Origin: Collinsella sp. AF20-14LB
Lineage (GTDB): Bacteria > Actinomycetota > Coriobacteriia > Coriobacteriales > Coriobacteriaceae
Assembly: GCF_003459505.1 (NCBI RefSeq)
Contig: NZ_QRWD01000003.1
Location: 1 to 64,000 of the forward strand
Length of the DNA stretch: 64,000 bases
Reading direction: 5' to 3'
A program made the translations under genes and the position numbers. The notes beneath the pieces are model-generated. The model was not told the DNA's origin. It was given only the letters and a program-made list of their open reading frames with translations, and searched no databases. Below, in pieces: positions 50,346-60,366 of the stretch. Position 1 is the first letter of the stretch, and the number at the start of each line of letters is the position of its first letter.

Positions 50346-51449
50346 TTATTGAATTCCGTACGGCGAAAGCACGGCCCGCTGCGAGCAGCTCGCGAACCAA
50401 ACCGACACGAGCGCGAACATAAAACCGTTGGCAAATCCATTGGCAAACTGCATCGCACCGCGCTTCCACCACAGCAGACTGCGATGAAGCACGCCGTCCG
50501 ACAGCACCATGAACAAGCCCATGGCAAACGGAATGAAGCACATCATGGCAAAGGCGGAGAACACGCCCGAGATGGCCGACAGTACCAAAAACGGCGCGAT
50601 GATACCCATGAGGTAGAAGCCGGTGCGAGCCTTACCCTCCAGGCGCTCGGCCTCAACGTGCGCGCGACCGACCAGGTCACCGCCCGAAGCGCCGTTCGTG
50701 CCGGCGTGACCCATGTTGGGGATGCGCACCTCGTCGCCATCATGCGTGCCGGCGGGAAACTCAATCGTCTGCTCGGAGGTCACGCGGATACGGCCGCTGC
50801 CGCCGCAATCGGGACACGGGTCGGCAACGACCTTGCCGGAACCGCCACACTCAGGACAAACCGTCTGGAACGTGCCCGCACCAAACAGGAAGGACAGGTC
50901 GACATCGATATGGCCGCGACCACCGCAGCTCGGACAGGTGTGGGCATGCTCTGACGAAACGGAGCCCGATCCGCCACAATGCCCGCAGGTGTCAAAGCGG
51001 GTGTATCGAACGGTCTTGTGGGCACCGCTCTTGGCCTCCTTGGCGTCGAGCTTGATATCGACGACCACGTTGGCGCCACTCTCGGGGTTGTAGGCCGCCT
51101 GGCCGCGACGGGGCTGGCCCCAGGCGCCTCCGAAGGGAAAACCGCCGTCAAAGGGATTGCCGTAACCGGCGCTGCCGGCATAGCCGCCGCCATAGGGCGA
51201 AGCCGTCGGTGCACCGGCAAAGGGATTGCCCGACCGCATGGCGTCGTAACGCGCACGCTTCTGCTCGTCCGAGAGCACGGCGTAGGCCTCGGAAACCTCT
51301 TTAAACCTCTCCTCGGCATCCGGCTCTTTATTGACGTCCGGATGGAGCTTGCGGGCCTTTTGTTGGAAAGCCTTTTGGATATCACGCGAGGTGGCGTCCT
51401 TGGAGACGCCCAAAATCTCGTAGTAATCTTTTTCGTTCATCGTCGCCAT
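50346..51449 (-). CDS. DnaJ-type protein with C-terminal membrane anchor
   Basis: 367 residues from ATG 51449 (AGGAGG upstream). J domain with HPD (LHPDVNKE), a Gly/Phe linker and four intact zinc repeats ([32 protein letters not shown]), followed by a first beta domain ([14 protein letters not shown]). In place of the rest of the substrate-binding part come about three membrane helices ([52 protein letters not shown]). This suggests Hsp70 recruitment at the membrane. It lies directly behind canonical dnaJ and is not its simple duplicate. Confidence 0.85.
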   Translation of the reverse strand: MATMNEKDYYEILGVSKDATSRDIQKAFQQKARKLHPDVNKEPDAEERFKEVSEAYAVLSDEQKRARYDAMRSGNPFAGAPTASPYGGGYAGSAGYGNPFDGGFPFGGAWGQPRRGQAAYNPESGANVVVDIKLDAKEAKSGAHKTVRYTRFDTCGHCGGSGSVSSEHAHTCPSCGGRGHIDVDLSFLFGAGTFQTVCPECGGSGKVVADPCPDCGGSGRIRVTSEQTIEFPAGTHDGDEVRIPNMGHAGTNGASGGDLVGRAHVEAERLEGKARTGFYLMGIIAPFLVLSAISGVFSAFAMMCFIPFAMGLFMVLSDGVLHRSLLWWKRGAMQFANGFANGFMFALVSVWFASCSQRAVLSPYGIQ

Positions 51450-51507
51450 GCGCGGCAACCTCCTGCTCACAGCAGCGTATATATTGCGGTAATTCTACCC
51501 GAGCGGC

Positions 51508-52740
51508 CTAAGCTAGACCCCAAAACAGCTCGAACAGCACATTTCCATCGAGCCAACCTAGGTGGGTCGGCGCCAGGCGGGCACAAGTGCGACCAGCGAT
51601 GACATCGACAGAGACGATAGGCCCCGCATGGTTATCACCGTGCTCGGGCACCCAAGTGGCAAGCCCAAGCTCAAGAGCGCGGTCACAAGCCGCTGTCAGT
51701 TTATCGGCAGGGATGACACGAGCCGCGCGAACCAACAAGTCGGAAGCAACACCGCGCGTCATGCGACAAGCGAGCATCAGGTCCTCGGCCGCCGCCTCGC
51801 GATGCGTCAGGTACTCGGCCTCAAACGCCGTCGCGGCATCGTTGCGTTGCACCAGACGCACGCGGTGCGCATCGCCTCGAGAAGACACGCCGAGGAACAA
51901 ACCTGCAAGACAGTCGAAATCCTCGGCGTCGAGCATGCCCGCGGCAGAACGGCCCAGGCCCAGATAGCCCTGTCCGGTCCAATAGGCAATGTTGTGGGCA
52001 CACTCATGGCCGTCGAGCGCGTAGCTCGCCACCTCATACGGGTGATAGCCGGCCGCAGTCAGACAATCACGCGCCACGTCCATGCATGCGGCCTGGAAAT
52101 CCTCATCGGGCTCAAGCGACTCATCACGGCACGCCATGCGGTACAGCGGCGTGCCCTCCTCGAGCGTGAGCGGATAGACCGACACATGGTGCGGGGCCGC
52201 CGCAAGCACGCCATTAAGCGAATACTGCCAGCTCGCCATAGTCTGTCCGGGAAGCCCACACATAAGGTCGCACGACACATCGAGCCCAACATCCTTCACC
52301 GTCGCAATAGCCTCAAGCGCCCGTTCGGCATTATGGATGCGGCCGATGACGGCCAACTCGGTATTGTCGAGGGTTTGCACGCCCAGAGAAATGCGCGTGA
52401 CACCCGCCTCGGCAAGCGCGGTGGCGAGCCCAGCGGTCAGCGACTCAGGATTGGCTTCGCAAGTAAACTCAACGGGCTTGCACCACATGGAGATATGCCG
52501 CGCCAGCTCCACCAGGCGCTCCCCCGCCAGCGACGGCGTGCCACCGCCAACATAGACGGTGCGGATCTGGTCAAGGGCCCCAGCGTTGCCAAAAGCATCG
52601 AGCCGCGCATACAGTTGCTCAAAATAGGCATCGAGCGCAGCGTCCAGGTCGAACGGCGCCACGCTGCGCGAGTCAAAGTCGCAATAGCGACATTTCTGAG
52701 CGCAAAACGGCACGTGCACATACAGCGCGGTAACGGCCAC
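51508..52740 (-). CDS. hemW: Heme chaperone HemW (radical SAM)
   Basis: 410 residues. YVHVPFCAQKCRYCDFDS is the CxxxCxxC motif of the HemN/HemW family, with GGGTPS and the HemW-type CxYCDF rather than a CPG variant. HemW carries heme rather than oxidising coproporphyrinogen. It starts 3 bp before the dus stop and so shares a transcript. Confidence 0.92.
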   Translation of the reverse strand: MAVTALYVHVPFCAQKCRYCDFDSRSVAPFDLDAALDAYFEQLYARLDAFGNAGALDQIRTVYVGGGTPSLAGERLVELARHISMWCKPVEFTCEANPESLTAGLATALAEAGVTRISLGVQTLDNTELAVIGRIHNAERALEAIATVKDVGLDVSCDLMCGLPGQTMASWQYSLNGVLAAAPHHVSVYPLTLEEGTPLYRMACRDESLEPDEDFQAACMDVARDCLTAAGYHPYEVASYALDGHECAHNIAYWTGQGYLGLGRSAAGMLDAEDFDCLAGLFLGVSSRGDAHRVRLVQRNDAATAFEAEYLTHREAAAEDLMLACRMTRGVASDLLVRAARVIPADKLTAACDRALELGLATWVPEHGDNHAGPIVSVDVIAGRTCARLAPTHLGWLDGNVLFELFWGLA

Positions 52741-52742
52741 CC

Positions 52743-53786
52743 TTAAGCCTCCAGCGGATGGGCGGGCACCGGCTCGCCGGCGGCAAGCGCGGCCTCGCAG
52801 ACCACCACGTCGCGCTCGATATCATCGACCAGCGCCATAAACTCCTCGTACGTGGAGCAGCGCACCACCTGAGCGCGCCAGGCGGCGGCATGGGGCATGC
52901 CCTTTAAGTACCAGCTTGCATATGTACGGGCTCGCGACATAAGCGGCAGAAGCTCGTGCGTCAACGTCAGGTGCTCACGCAGAGCCTCCAGGCGCTCGAC
53001 CGAGGAGCGAGAAGGAACCGGCGTGCCATCGAGCGCAAGGGCTCGGGCATCGCCGAACACCCACGGATTGCCGTAGATGCCGCGCGCGATAAACACAGCG
53101 CTGGCACCCGAGCCGCTCAGATGCTCGGCAGCGTCCTCGGCCGAAAACACATCGCCCGAACCAATCACGGGGATCTCGACAGCGTCGGCAACCTCATCGA
53201 CGACAGACCAATCGGCCTGGCCCGTATAGAGCTGAGTGGCACAACGACCGTGCACGGCAACTGCGGAGGCGCCAGCCCCTTCGAGCATCTGGGCAAACGT
53301 TGCGGCGTTGCGATCCTCGGCATAAAAACCCTTGCGGATCTTCACGGTCACGGGAACATGCGCCGCGCCCACCGTCGCCTCAACGATTCTTTCGGCCAGG
53401 TCGGGCGTGCGCATAAGCGCCGAGCCCTCGCCCTTGGTAACGACCTTGCGAGCCGGACAGGCCATGTTGATATCAATCAATGACAGGCGATCGCCCACGC
53501 GTTCCTCGACGGCAGCGACGGCACTCGCAAACTGCTCGGGCTTGGAGCCAAAGAGCTGCACGCAAATCTGCTGCTCCTCGTCGGCCGGCAGCACCAGGCG
53601 CCACGTCTTGTTGCTGGCATAGGCAAGGCCTGCAACGCTCACCATCTCGCTATAGGCAAGGTTGGCACCGCGGCGGCGACACATGATGCGATAGGCGGGG
53701 TCGGTTACGCCCGCCATGGGAGCCATAAGGAACGGCTGCTCGGCATAGGCGCCCAGCAACCGCTGACTATATTCGGAAAGCGCCAT
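52743..53786 (-). CDS. tRNA-dihydrouridine synthase
   Basis: 347 residues. APMAGVTDPAYR opens the FMN-binding barrel; NMACPARKVVTKGEGSALM holds the catalytic Cys; VKIRKGF and HGRCATQLYTGQADW follow, then IGSGDVFS and IARGIYGNPW. It reduces uridine in the D-loop with NADPH. The GRT position reads GRC here, a slight departure. Coupled to hemW and lepA. Confidence 0.93.
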   Translation of the reverse strand: MALSEYSQRLLGAYAEQPFLMAPMAGVTDPAYRIMCRRRGANLAYSEMVSVAGLAYASNKTWRLVLPADEEQQICVQLFGSKPEQFASAVAAVEERVGDRLSLIDINMACPARKVVTKGEGSALMRTPDLAERIVEATVGAAHVPVTVKIRKGFYAEDRNAATFAQMLEGAGASAVAVHGRCATQLYTGQADWSVVDEVADAVEIPVIGSGDVFSAEDAAEHLSGSGASAVFIARGIYGNPWVFGDARALALDGTPVPSRSSVERLEALREHLTLTHELLPLMSRARTYASWYLKGMPHAAAWRAQVVRCSTYEEFMALVDDIERDVVVCEAALAAGEPVPAHPLEA

Positions 53787-53790
53787 AGAC

Positions 53791-55602
53791 CTACTCGTCC
53801 ACCTTGAGGATCGCCATAAACGCCTCCTGAGGAACCTCGACCGAGCCGATGGCCTTCATGCGCTTCTTGCCCTCTTTCTGCTTCTCGAGCAGTTTGCGCT
53901 TACGCGAAATATCGCCGCCGTAGCACTTGGCAAGCACGTCCTTGCGACGCGCCTTGACGGTGGAGCGAGCAATGATCTTGTTGCCGATAGCACCCTGGAT
54001 GGGCACCTCGAACAGCTGACGCGGGATGATCTCCTTGAGCTTGTCGCACAGGCCGCGGGCCAGGCCATAGGCCTTGTCCTTGTGCACGATAAACGACAGC
54101 GCGTCCACCTCGTCGCCCGAAAGCAGGATATCGAGCTTGACGAGCTCGGAGGGACGATACTCGTTGAACTCATAGTCGAGCGAGGCATAGCCCTTGGTGC
54201 GGCTCTTGAGCTGATCGAAGAAGTCCAAGATAAGCTCGGCGAGCGGCATATCAAAGCGCATCTCGACCGATTTGCTCGTCAGGTGGATCATATCGGTCGT
54301 GACGCCACGGTGCTCAATGGCGAGCTGCATGACAGCACCCGTATACTCGGGCGGGCAGATGATCTTTGCCTTGAGGTAGGGCTCTTCGATACGCTCGATG
54401 CGCGTGGCCTCGGGCAGATCCTGCGGGCTGCGGACATCGATCATCTCGCCGTCAGTCTTGTACACGTGGTAGTCGACCGACGGGCTCGTGGCGATCAGGT
54501 CCAGATTGAACTCGCGCTCCAGGCGCTCCTTGACGACCTCCATGTGCAGCAGGCCCAAGAAGCCCACGCGGAAGCCAAAGCCGAGCGCCACCGAGGTCTC
54601 GGGCTCCCACACCAACGATGGGTCGTTAACGTGCAGCTTATCGAGCGCGTCACGCAGGTTCTCATAGTCCTTGTTATCGATTGGGAACAGGCCCGTATAG
54701 ACCATGGGCTTGGCCTCGCGGTAACCCGGAAGCGGCTCGGGGCAGGGGTTCGACGCCCAGGTAAGGGTGTCGCCCACGCGAACGGCCTCGGGGTCCTTCA
54801 GGCCCGTGACCACATAGCCGACCTCGCCAACCGTCAGCGCGTCAACCGGGGTCTCGGCAGGACGCTTGACACCCACGCCGTCGACCAAAAAGTCGCCCTC
54901 TGCCTGCATCATGCGCAGGGTATCGCCCTTTTTGATGGAGCCGTCAAAGACGCGCACCGTGGCGACGACGCCACGATACTCGTCGAAGTACGAATCCAGA
55001 ATGAGTGCCTTGAGCGGCGCGCTCGCATCGCCCTTGGGCGGAGAGATCAAAAAGACAATGGACTCCAGCAGATCATGGATGCCCTCGCCGGTCTTGCCCG
55101 AGACACACACGGCATCATCGGCGGGAATCGCCAGGTCATCCTCGATCTCGGTCTTAACCTCATCGGGATGGGCAGAGGGCAGGTCGATCTTGTTGATGGC
55201 CGGCACAATGTCCAGATTGGCGTTCATGGCGAGCGTCGCGTTGGAGACAGTCTGCGCCTCGACGCCCTGCGTGGCGTCGACAACGAGCACCGCGCCCTCA
55301 CAGGCTGCCAGCGAGCGCGAGACCTCATAGGTAAAGTCCACGTGGCCCGGCGTATCGATCAGGTTGAACTGATACGTCTCGCCGTCGTCGGCGTCATAGG
55401 ACACGCGGACGGCATTGGACTTGATCGTGATGCCGCGCTCGCGCTCAATGTCCATCGTGTCAAGCAGCTGCGACTCCATGTCTCGCTCATCGACGGTATG
55501 GGTGAGCTCGAGGATGCGGTCACTGATCGTGGACTTGCCATGGTCGATATGCGCAACGATCGAGAAGTTGCGGATGTGGGAAATGTCAATTGAAGTATTC
55601 AT
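53791..55602 (-). CDS. lepA: Elongation factor 4 (LepA)
   Basis: 603 residues from ATG 55602 (start [16 protein letters not shown]). G1 [17 protein letters not shown] and NKIDLP form the GTPase site; the C-terminus has the LepA-specific [24 protein letters not shown]. It binds ribosomes and back-translocates or aids biogenesis. First gene of lepA-dus-hemW, with rpsT's terminator before it. Confidence 0.96.
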   Translation of the reverse strand: MNTSIDISHIRNFSIVAHIDHGKSTISDRILELTHTVDERDMESQLLDTMDIERERGITIKSNAVRVSYDADDGETYQFNLIDTPGHVDFTYEVSRSLAACEGAVLVVDATQGVEAQTVSNATLAMNANLDIVPAINKIDLPSAHPDEVKTEIEDDLAIPADDAVCVSGKTGEGIHDLLESIVFLISPPKGDASAPLKALILDSYFDEYRGVVATVRVFDGSIKKGDTLRMMQAEGDFLVDGVGVKRPAETPVDALTVGEVGYVVTGLKDPEAVRVGDTLTWASNPCPEPLPGYREAKPMVYTGLFPIDNKDYENLRDALDKLHVNDPSLVWEPETSVALGFGFRVGFLGLLHMEVVKERLEREFNLDLIATSPSVDYHVYKTDGEMIDVRSPQDLPEATRIERIEEPYLKAKIICPPEYTGAVMQLAIEHRGVTTDMIHLTSKSVEMRFDMPLAELILDFFDQLKSRTKGYASLDYEFNEYRPSELVKLDILLSGDEVDALSFIVHKDKAYGLARGLCDKLKEIIPRQLFEVPIQGAIGNKIIARSTVKARRKDVLAKCYGGDISRKRKLLEKQKEGKKRMKAIGSVEVPQEAFMAILKVDE

Positions 55603-55628
55603 GCGGACTATCTTACCCGAGCGGTACA

Positions 55629-55664
55629 AAAAATGGAGCCTGTTCCATAAAACAGGCTCCATTT
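55629..55664 (-). terminator. Terminator of rpsT
   Basis: AAATGGAGCCTGTT and AACAGGCTCCATTT pair perfectly; on the minus strand a run of T follows (TTTTTTG). Confidence 0.9.
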
Positions 55665-55698
55665 ATGCGCGTAATCTGTGTGGTGTGAAATTTACAAC

Positions 55699-55965
55699 TT
55701 AGGCGTTGATGCTGTTCACGAGCTTGGCAAGACCGGACTTGCGGTTGGAAGCCTGGTTCTTGTGGATGACATGCTTAGCGGCAGCCATGTCGAGACGCTT
55801 GGTGACGGTCTTGAGGGCAGCCTGGGCCTTCTCGGCGTCGCCCTCGGCGACGGCGGACTGAACGTGCTTGGTCAGCGTCTTGAGCTCGGACTTGACAGCC
55901 TTGTTACGCATGCGAGCTGCCTCATTGGTGCGGATACGCTTCTTCTGAGACTTGATGTTTGCCAC
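55699..55965 (-). CDS. rpsT: 30S ribosomal protein S20
   Basis: 88 residues starting at GTG 55965; AAAGGA lies 9 nt before it. [29 protein letters not shown] and [20 protein letters not shown] are the S20 pattern. It binds the 5' and 3' minor domains of 16S rRNA. Divided from holA by about 130 bp and ended by its own terminator. Confidence 0.96.
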   Translation of the reverse strand: MANIKSQKKRIRTNEAARMRNKAVKSELKTLTKHVQSAVAEGDAEKAQAALKTVTKRLDMAAAKHVIHKNQASNRKSGLAKLVNSINA

Positions 55966-56098
55966 TTCTGGAGTTCCTTTCGAGTTCCTTGCAAAAAATG
56001 TATGACACCTCTGAGACACGGTGAGGTCATGCAAGCGCCTACTATAGCACGCTCCCCCTCAAAGGGATAGAACGAATTTGTCAAATAGGCAGGTATCA

Positions 56099-57061
56099 TC
56101 ACGATTTTCTCAAGATGTTCGTAATCCAGAGCAAAAGCGCAGTCTCCGAATCGGCCGAACCCTTGAGCGCGAGCTCCACATCGACGGCGCCCTCGAGCGC
56201 GGCAACGAGCTCGGTCATCGAAAAGCGACGTGCCCAGGTAAGGTGATTCTTGACCTGCCAGGCCTGAAGCTTGAGCGTCGCGGCGAGCTCACGGCCCTGC
56301 CCACGCCCATCGAGCGCCTTGGCGACGATCAGCTCACGGATGCGACCGCATAGCAGCGTGTAGGTCCACACATAGCTCTTAGAGGGCAGAAGCTTAAAGA
56401 GCTCGAGCGAACGCCGCATATCGCGAGCCGAGACGGCGTTGAGGAAGTCCCAGGGCTGAACCTCGGCCGTACGCACAATCCAACGCTCCACGTCGGCAAG
56501 CTCAATCTGGGGCGCCTCGACCATCTGGGCGAGCTTTGCCAGATCGTTATCGAGCATGCGCGTGTTTTCGCCCGAACGCGAGACGAGCTCCTCGGCAGCA
56601 GCCGTCGAGATGGACTTACCGTGCTGCGTCGCCATCTGCTGAACGCGGCGCGGTAGTTCCCAGCGCTTGGTACCCGAGCAATCGACGATAGCCTTCTTGT
56701 CGATCTTGGCGATTGCCTTATACAGGCGCGTATTCTTGGCAAGTGAGTCGGCGATAATGAGACAGACCGTCGTAGGGCTGGGACTTGCGAGGTACTCGAC
56801 GAGCGGTTCCGAGACCGCCTTGGCAAGCTTGGAGCAGCCGTCGAGGATCACCAGGCGAAACTCGCTACCCATGGGAAAGGTATTGAGCGAGCCGATGATC
56901 GACTCGATATCGGGATCTTTCGTCATGTCGCGTTCATCGAGGTTGAACTCAACCATACCCGACTTTTCCAAGCGAGCTTTCATACGCGAGACAGCGTGGT
57001 CGCGCTTGACTCCATCGGTACCGACGATCAGATATGCCGGCAGCAGACCGGTTTCGGACAT
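56099..57061 (-). CDS. holA: DNA polymerase III subunit delta
   Basis: 320 residues from ATG 57061 (GAGGGGAG upstream). LLPAYLIVGTDGVKRDHAVSRMK begins the AAA+-like fold, and the helical collar end has SYVWTYTLLCGRIRELI and the typical C-terminal helices. Delta opens the beta clamp in the clamp loader. It follows comEC, as in many Gram-positives. Confidence 0.92.
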   Translation of the reverse strand: MSETGLLPAYLIVGTDGVKRDHAVSRMKARLEKSGMVEFNLDERDMTKDPDIESIIGSLNTFPMGSEFRLVILDGCSKLAKAVSEPLVEYLASPSPTTVCLIIADSLAKNTRLYKAIAKIDKKAIVDCSGTKRWELPRRVQQMATQHGKSISTAAAEELVSRSGENTRMLDNDLAKLAQMVEAPQIELADVERWIVRTAEVQPWDFLNAVSARDMRRSLELFKLLPSKSYVWTYTLLCGRIRELIVAKALDGRGQGRELAATLKLQAWQVKNHLTWARRFSMTELVAALEGAVDVELALKGSADSETALLLWITNILRKS

Positions 57062-57139
57062 TGCGCTCCCCTCTCGCACACACTCGAATTCGTACCGTGC
57101 CATTTTAGCCCAGGGGCACACCGCGCGCCAACGATGTCA

Positions 57140-59443
57140 TCACGGTCGCTGGCATCGCACGGCAAAACCGGTTGCGGTCGGCGAGACGGTAATGTCTCCA
57201 TGTTCGATGGTGCAAGCGAAAGCGCCGCCCGCATCGCGAACCGCATCGATGCAGGCATCGGATGGATGGCCGTAGCGGTTGCCCTCGCCCGCGCTCGCGA
57301 TAGAGAGCCCGGGCTTAAGCGTGCCCAGCAGGTCTGTGTCGACGGAAACTTTTGAGCCGTGATGCCCCAGCTTGAGTACATCGATATCGCCCACTTCCTG
57401 GACAAACTCGCGCTCCTGATCGAGCTCGGCATCACCAGTGAGGAGCACGCGCAGGCTCTTACCCTCCTGAGCGTAGGAGAGCAGCAAAACAAGAGAGTCC
57501 TCATTGCCCTCGCCATCCACGGACTCGAATGGCCACATCACGCGGGCGCAAAATGAGCCGATGTCGACCGTATCCCCATGGCGCACCTGCCGATACTCCA
57601 CGCCAGGTCGGTTCAATACCTCGGCAGGAGCATCCTCCAGCGCATCCGCCGCCACGGCAATCGTTCCGACCGAAAACTGTTCGAGCACGGCAGGCAAACC
57701 ACCCCAGTGGTCCTCATCCCAATGCGTCACAAAAACGGCATCGATATGGTGCACGTTATTGCGAACCAACGCCGCAACCACACGCTCGTCGAGCCCGCAG
57801 TCGACGAGAGCTACTGCGCCGCCTTGGCGGATAAGAATCGCATCGGCCTGGCCCACATCGAGCACCGTCACCGAAGGCGGAGCGAATCGATCCCAATAGA
57901 CGTACGGAATCGCAGCCAAGAGCATCAGGCATGCAAGCCCCACCGCCATAGGACGTGCACGGGGACGTGGCCACCAGACCAGCAGAACCGCCAGAAAACA
58001 CGGCACTAGGTAAATCCACATGCTATCGGGCGGCACGCTCACGTATGCACCCGGCACGGCGGCAAACAGCTGCTCGAAGAACAGCGCGCAACGGGCGGCA
58101 ATCATGGGCACAACGAGCGCCCAAGTCCGCAACGGTCCCACGAGCGAAAAGGGAGCCAGCACGATCGACACAGCGAGCAGAACGCTCACCACCGGACCGA
58201 TGACCGCATTTGCCAACGGAGCAATGAGCGAGAATGTACCGAAGGCAGGAATGGTGATGGGAAGTGTCGCCAGTTGCGAGCACAGCGTGACGGAAAGCAC
58301 GCTGGCAACGCCCGATGGCACACCTAGCTCACCCAAAGCGTAGGTCGCATAGGGACAAAAGCACAGAATGGCTAAGACGCTGGCGCATGAAAGCTGAAAG
58401 CCCATCTCGAACAGCACCGTCGGCCGCAGTAGCACAAAGATGGACATGGTTACGAAGAGTGCCGAAAGGCCGTGCCGACGACGCCCCGCGCCGTTTACGA
58501 CAAGCGTCACGAACACCATGCAGCACGCGCGCACGGCCGAGGGAGACGCGCCCGTAAAGGCAGCGTAGCCCACAAGCGTTATCGCCAATATCGCCCGCTG
58601 AAGACCACGTGAGCACCGAGTCTTTTGCAATACACCCTCGATTACAAACCCCACGATAGCCAAATGGCTGCCCGAGACGGCGATAAGATGCGCCGTTCCC
58701 GTCACCGAAAACCAGTCGCCCGCCGGCTGGGCGCGCAGCTCGGCCGAACGACCGCAGACGACACCGGCTATGAGCGCACGCGCCGGGTCGGTCGCAGGCG
58801 CGATGGACGCAAGCAGCCCATTTCGCAGCCGAAGCAGCGGCCTCGGAGAACCCTCATCGACCGACACAATCCGAACGGCTTTAACCTTGCGTACCTCGCC
58901 TCGGAGCACGCGCGATCGTCCATACGCATCGTTCTCAAAACGTGACACGCGACCGATAACACGCACGTGCGCCCCGACCTTGAACTCACGGTCACACGAT
59001 AGGCGAACCGTTGCCAAGTTCTTACCGTCCGAGCGCGCCTCGCAGGTATAGGAATACACGTCGTCATTTATGGATGGGTCACCCTGCACGACAAACTCGA
59101 GAATGCTTGCCGCTCGACCGTCGAGCGTCTTCGAGGCGTTGAGCGCACCCACGGCCCACCACGCCGAAACGACCGCACCCGCTATGAGACCGACGGACGC
59201 GGCATACAGCCACCGCTTCAAAGGGGCAAGCCGCGCACAAGATTGAGCCAGCACAACGAAAACCGCTGCCGCAACGGGAATGGCCCATAGCGGCCCGACC
59301 GTCGTCGCCTGCTCCCTCAGCAGCGCATCAGCGGCTATGCTGAGCACCAAGGCGCAGCTCACGCACATGCCGGCACACAGGGCCATCGTCCACGGAATCA
59401 GGGGCCGCGGAGGCATCACGTGCTCTCGCTCGGTCGCACTCAT
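57140..59443 (-). CDS. comEC: ComEC/Rec2 DNA-uptake channel with metallo-beta-lactamase domain
   Basis: 767 residues from ATG 59443, overlapping the comEA stop (ATGA). Membrane helices at the start, an OB-like region, the Competence domain with HLIAVSGSHLAIVGFVIEGVLQ, further helices, and a C-terminal MBL domain with VTHWDEDHWGGL and LKLGHHGSK. It carries single strands across the membrane. The domain order is complete. Confidence 0.95.
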   Translation of the reverse strand: MSATEREHVMPPRPLIPWTMALCAGMCVSCALVLSIAADALLREQATTVGPLWAIPVAAAVFVVLAQSCARLAPLKRWLYAASVGLIAGAVVSAWWAVGALNASKTLDGRAASILEFVVQGDPSINDDVYSYTCEARSDGKNLATVRLSCDREFKVGAHVRVIGRVSRFENDAYGRSRVLRGEVRKVKAVRIVSVDEGSPRPLLRLRNGLLASIAPATDPARALIAGVVCGRSAELRAQPAGDWFSVTGTAHLIAVSGSHLAIVGFVIEGVLQKTRCSRGLQRAILAITLVGYAAFTGASPSAVRACCMVFVTLVVNGAGRRRHGLSALFVTMSIFVLLRPTVLFEMGFQLSCASVLAILCFCPYATYALGELGVPSGVASVLSVTLCSQLATLPITIPAFGTFSLIAPLANAVIGPVVSVLLAVSIVLAPFSLVGPLRTWALVVPMIAARCALFFEQLFAAVPGAYVSVPPDSMWIYLVPCFLAVLLVWWPRPRARPMAVGLACLMLLAAIPYVYWDRFAPPSVTVLDVGQADAILIRQGGAVALVDCGLDERVVAALVRNNVHHIDAVFVTHWDEDHWGGLPAVLEQFSVGTIAVAADALEDAPAEVLNRPGVEYRQVRHGDTVDIGSFCARVMWPFESVDGEGNEDSLVLLLSYAQEGKSLRVLLTGDAELDQEREFVQEVGDIDVLKLGHHGSKVSVDTDLLGTLKPGLSIASAGEGNRYGHPSDACIDAVRDAGGAFACTIEHGDITVSPTATGFAVRCQRP

Positions 59444-60153
59444 ACGCAGATGCAATCTTTGATTTTGGCAAGCTTCTTCTCGCCGATTCCCGACACGCGC
59501 ATCAGATCGTCAACCGAAGCAAAAGCACCGTTCTTTGTCCGCTCATCGATAATCGACTGTGCCATTGAGGGACCGATTCCCGAGAGCGTCTGCAGCTCTG
59601 CCGAGCTTGCCGTATTAATGTTTACTAGGCCTGTTGCGCCACCGACGCCTGATGATGCGGAAGTCCCACCATCAACACCGGCTTCCGCAATGGACACCTG
59701 CTGCTCCCCTACCGTTGGAACGTGAATTTTTTGTCCATCAGTGACCTTGGATGCACGATTAAGCCCCGTAACGTCTGCTTCGGGCGCCAGCCCGCCGGCG
59801 GCATCAATCGCCTGAGCCACCCGCGCCCCGTCTTTGAGGCGATATACACCGGGTGACACCACGGCGCCATCAACATCGACATAGACCTCTGCCGCGGCAG
59901 ACGCCTTAGGCGAAGAGCCTTCAGATGTCTTTCCACTCGAAGCATCGCCGGATCCCGGCTCCACTAACGTGCCCGAACCATCAGTGCGCTCAAACGACAC
60001 ACCGCCGGCACCGCCGCCAAAGTTCGCCATTGCCAGTCCACTCGCCATCGCAATAACGACCAGTATCGCCATCACCACTGCCTTATGACCGAGCAGTTTG
60101 CCCGCCCAGCGGTCCATCTTTTTGACTCGTTCGTGTTGTTCGCGCTGCGCCAT
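59440..60153 (-). CDS. comEA: ComEA DNA receptor
   Basis: 237 residues from ATG 60153 (GGGAGG upstream). One membrane helix (about 24-44), a Ser/Gly-rich linker, an SLBB domain (AEVYVDVDGAVVSPGVYRLKDGARV) and a C-terminal double HhH domain (VNINTASSAELQTLSGIGPSMAQSIIDERTK). It binds incoming double-stranded DNA and passes it to ComEC. No other competence genes are in the window. Confidence 0.95.
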   Translation of the reverse strand: MAQREQHERVKKMDRWAGKLLGHKAVVMAILVVIAMASGLAMANFGGGAGGVSFERTDGSGTLVEPGSGDASSGKTSEGSSPKASAAAEVYVDVDGAVVSPGVYRLKDGARVAQAIDAAGGLAPEADVTGLNRASKVTDGQKIHVPTVGEQQVSIAEAGVDGGTSASSGVGGATGLVNINTASSAELQTLSGIGPSMAQSIIDERTKNGAFASVDDLMRVSGIGEKKLAKIKDCICV

Positions 60154-60320
60154 AGCAAAACCTCCCAACACCATCGTGTCAGGAAACGAACGCCGCAGCT
60201 TCCGCACGTCCACACCGGTTTTCGCGGTCAAACCAAAAGCTGACCAAAACCTTACGAAATAATGTCCATTTATTCAGGCACACGTCAGCAAATGAACACT
60301 TAGCCGCAAAATGCCCAGAT

Positions 60321-60358
60321 AGCAAAAGACCGACGATGCAGGCGCATCGTCGGTCTAT
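60321..60358 (-). terminator. Terminator of the mihF-gmk-rpoZ-thiI operon
   Basis: AGACCGACGATGC (60327-60339) and GCATCGTCGGTCT (60344-60356); on the minus strand TTTTGC follows. Confidence 0.9.
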
Positions 60359-60366
60359 GCACATAT

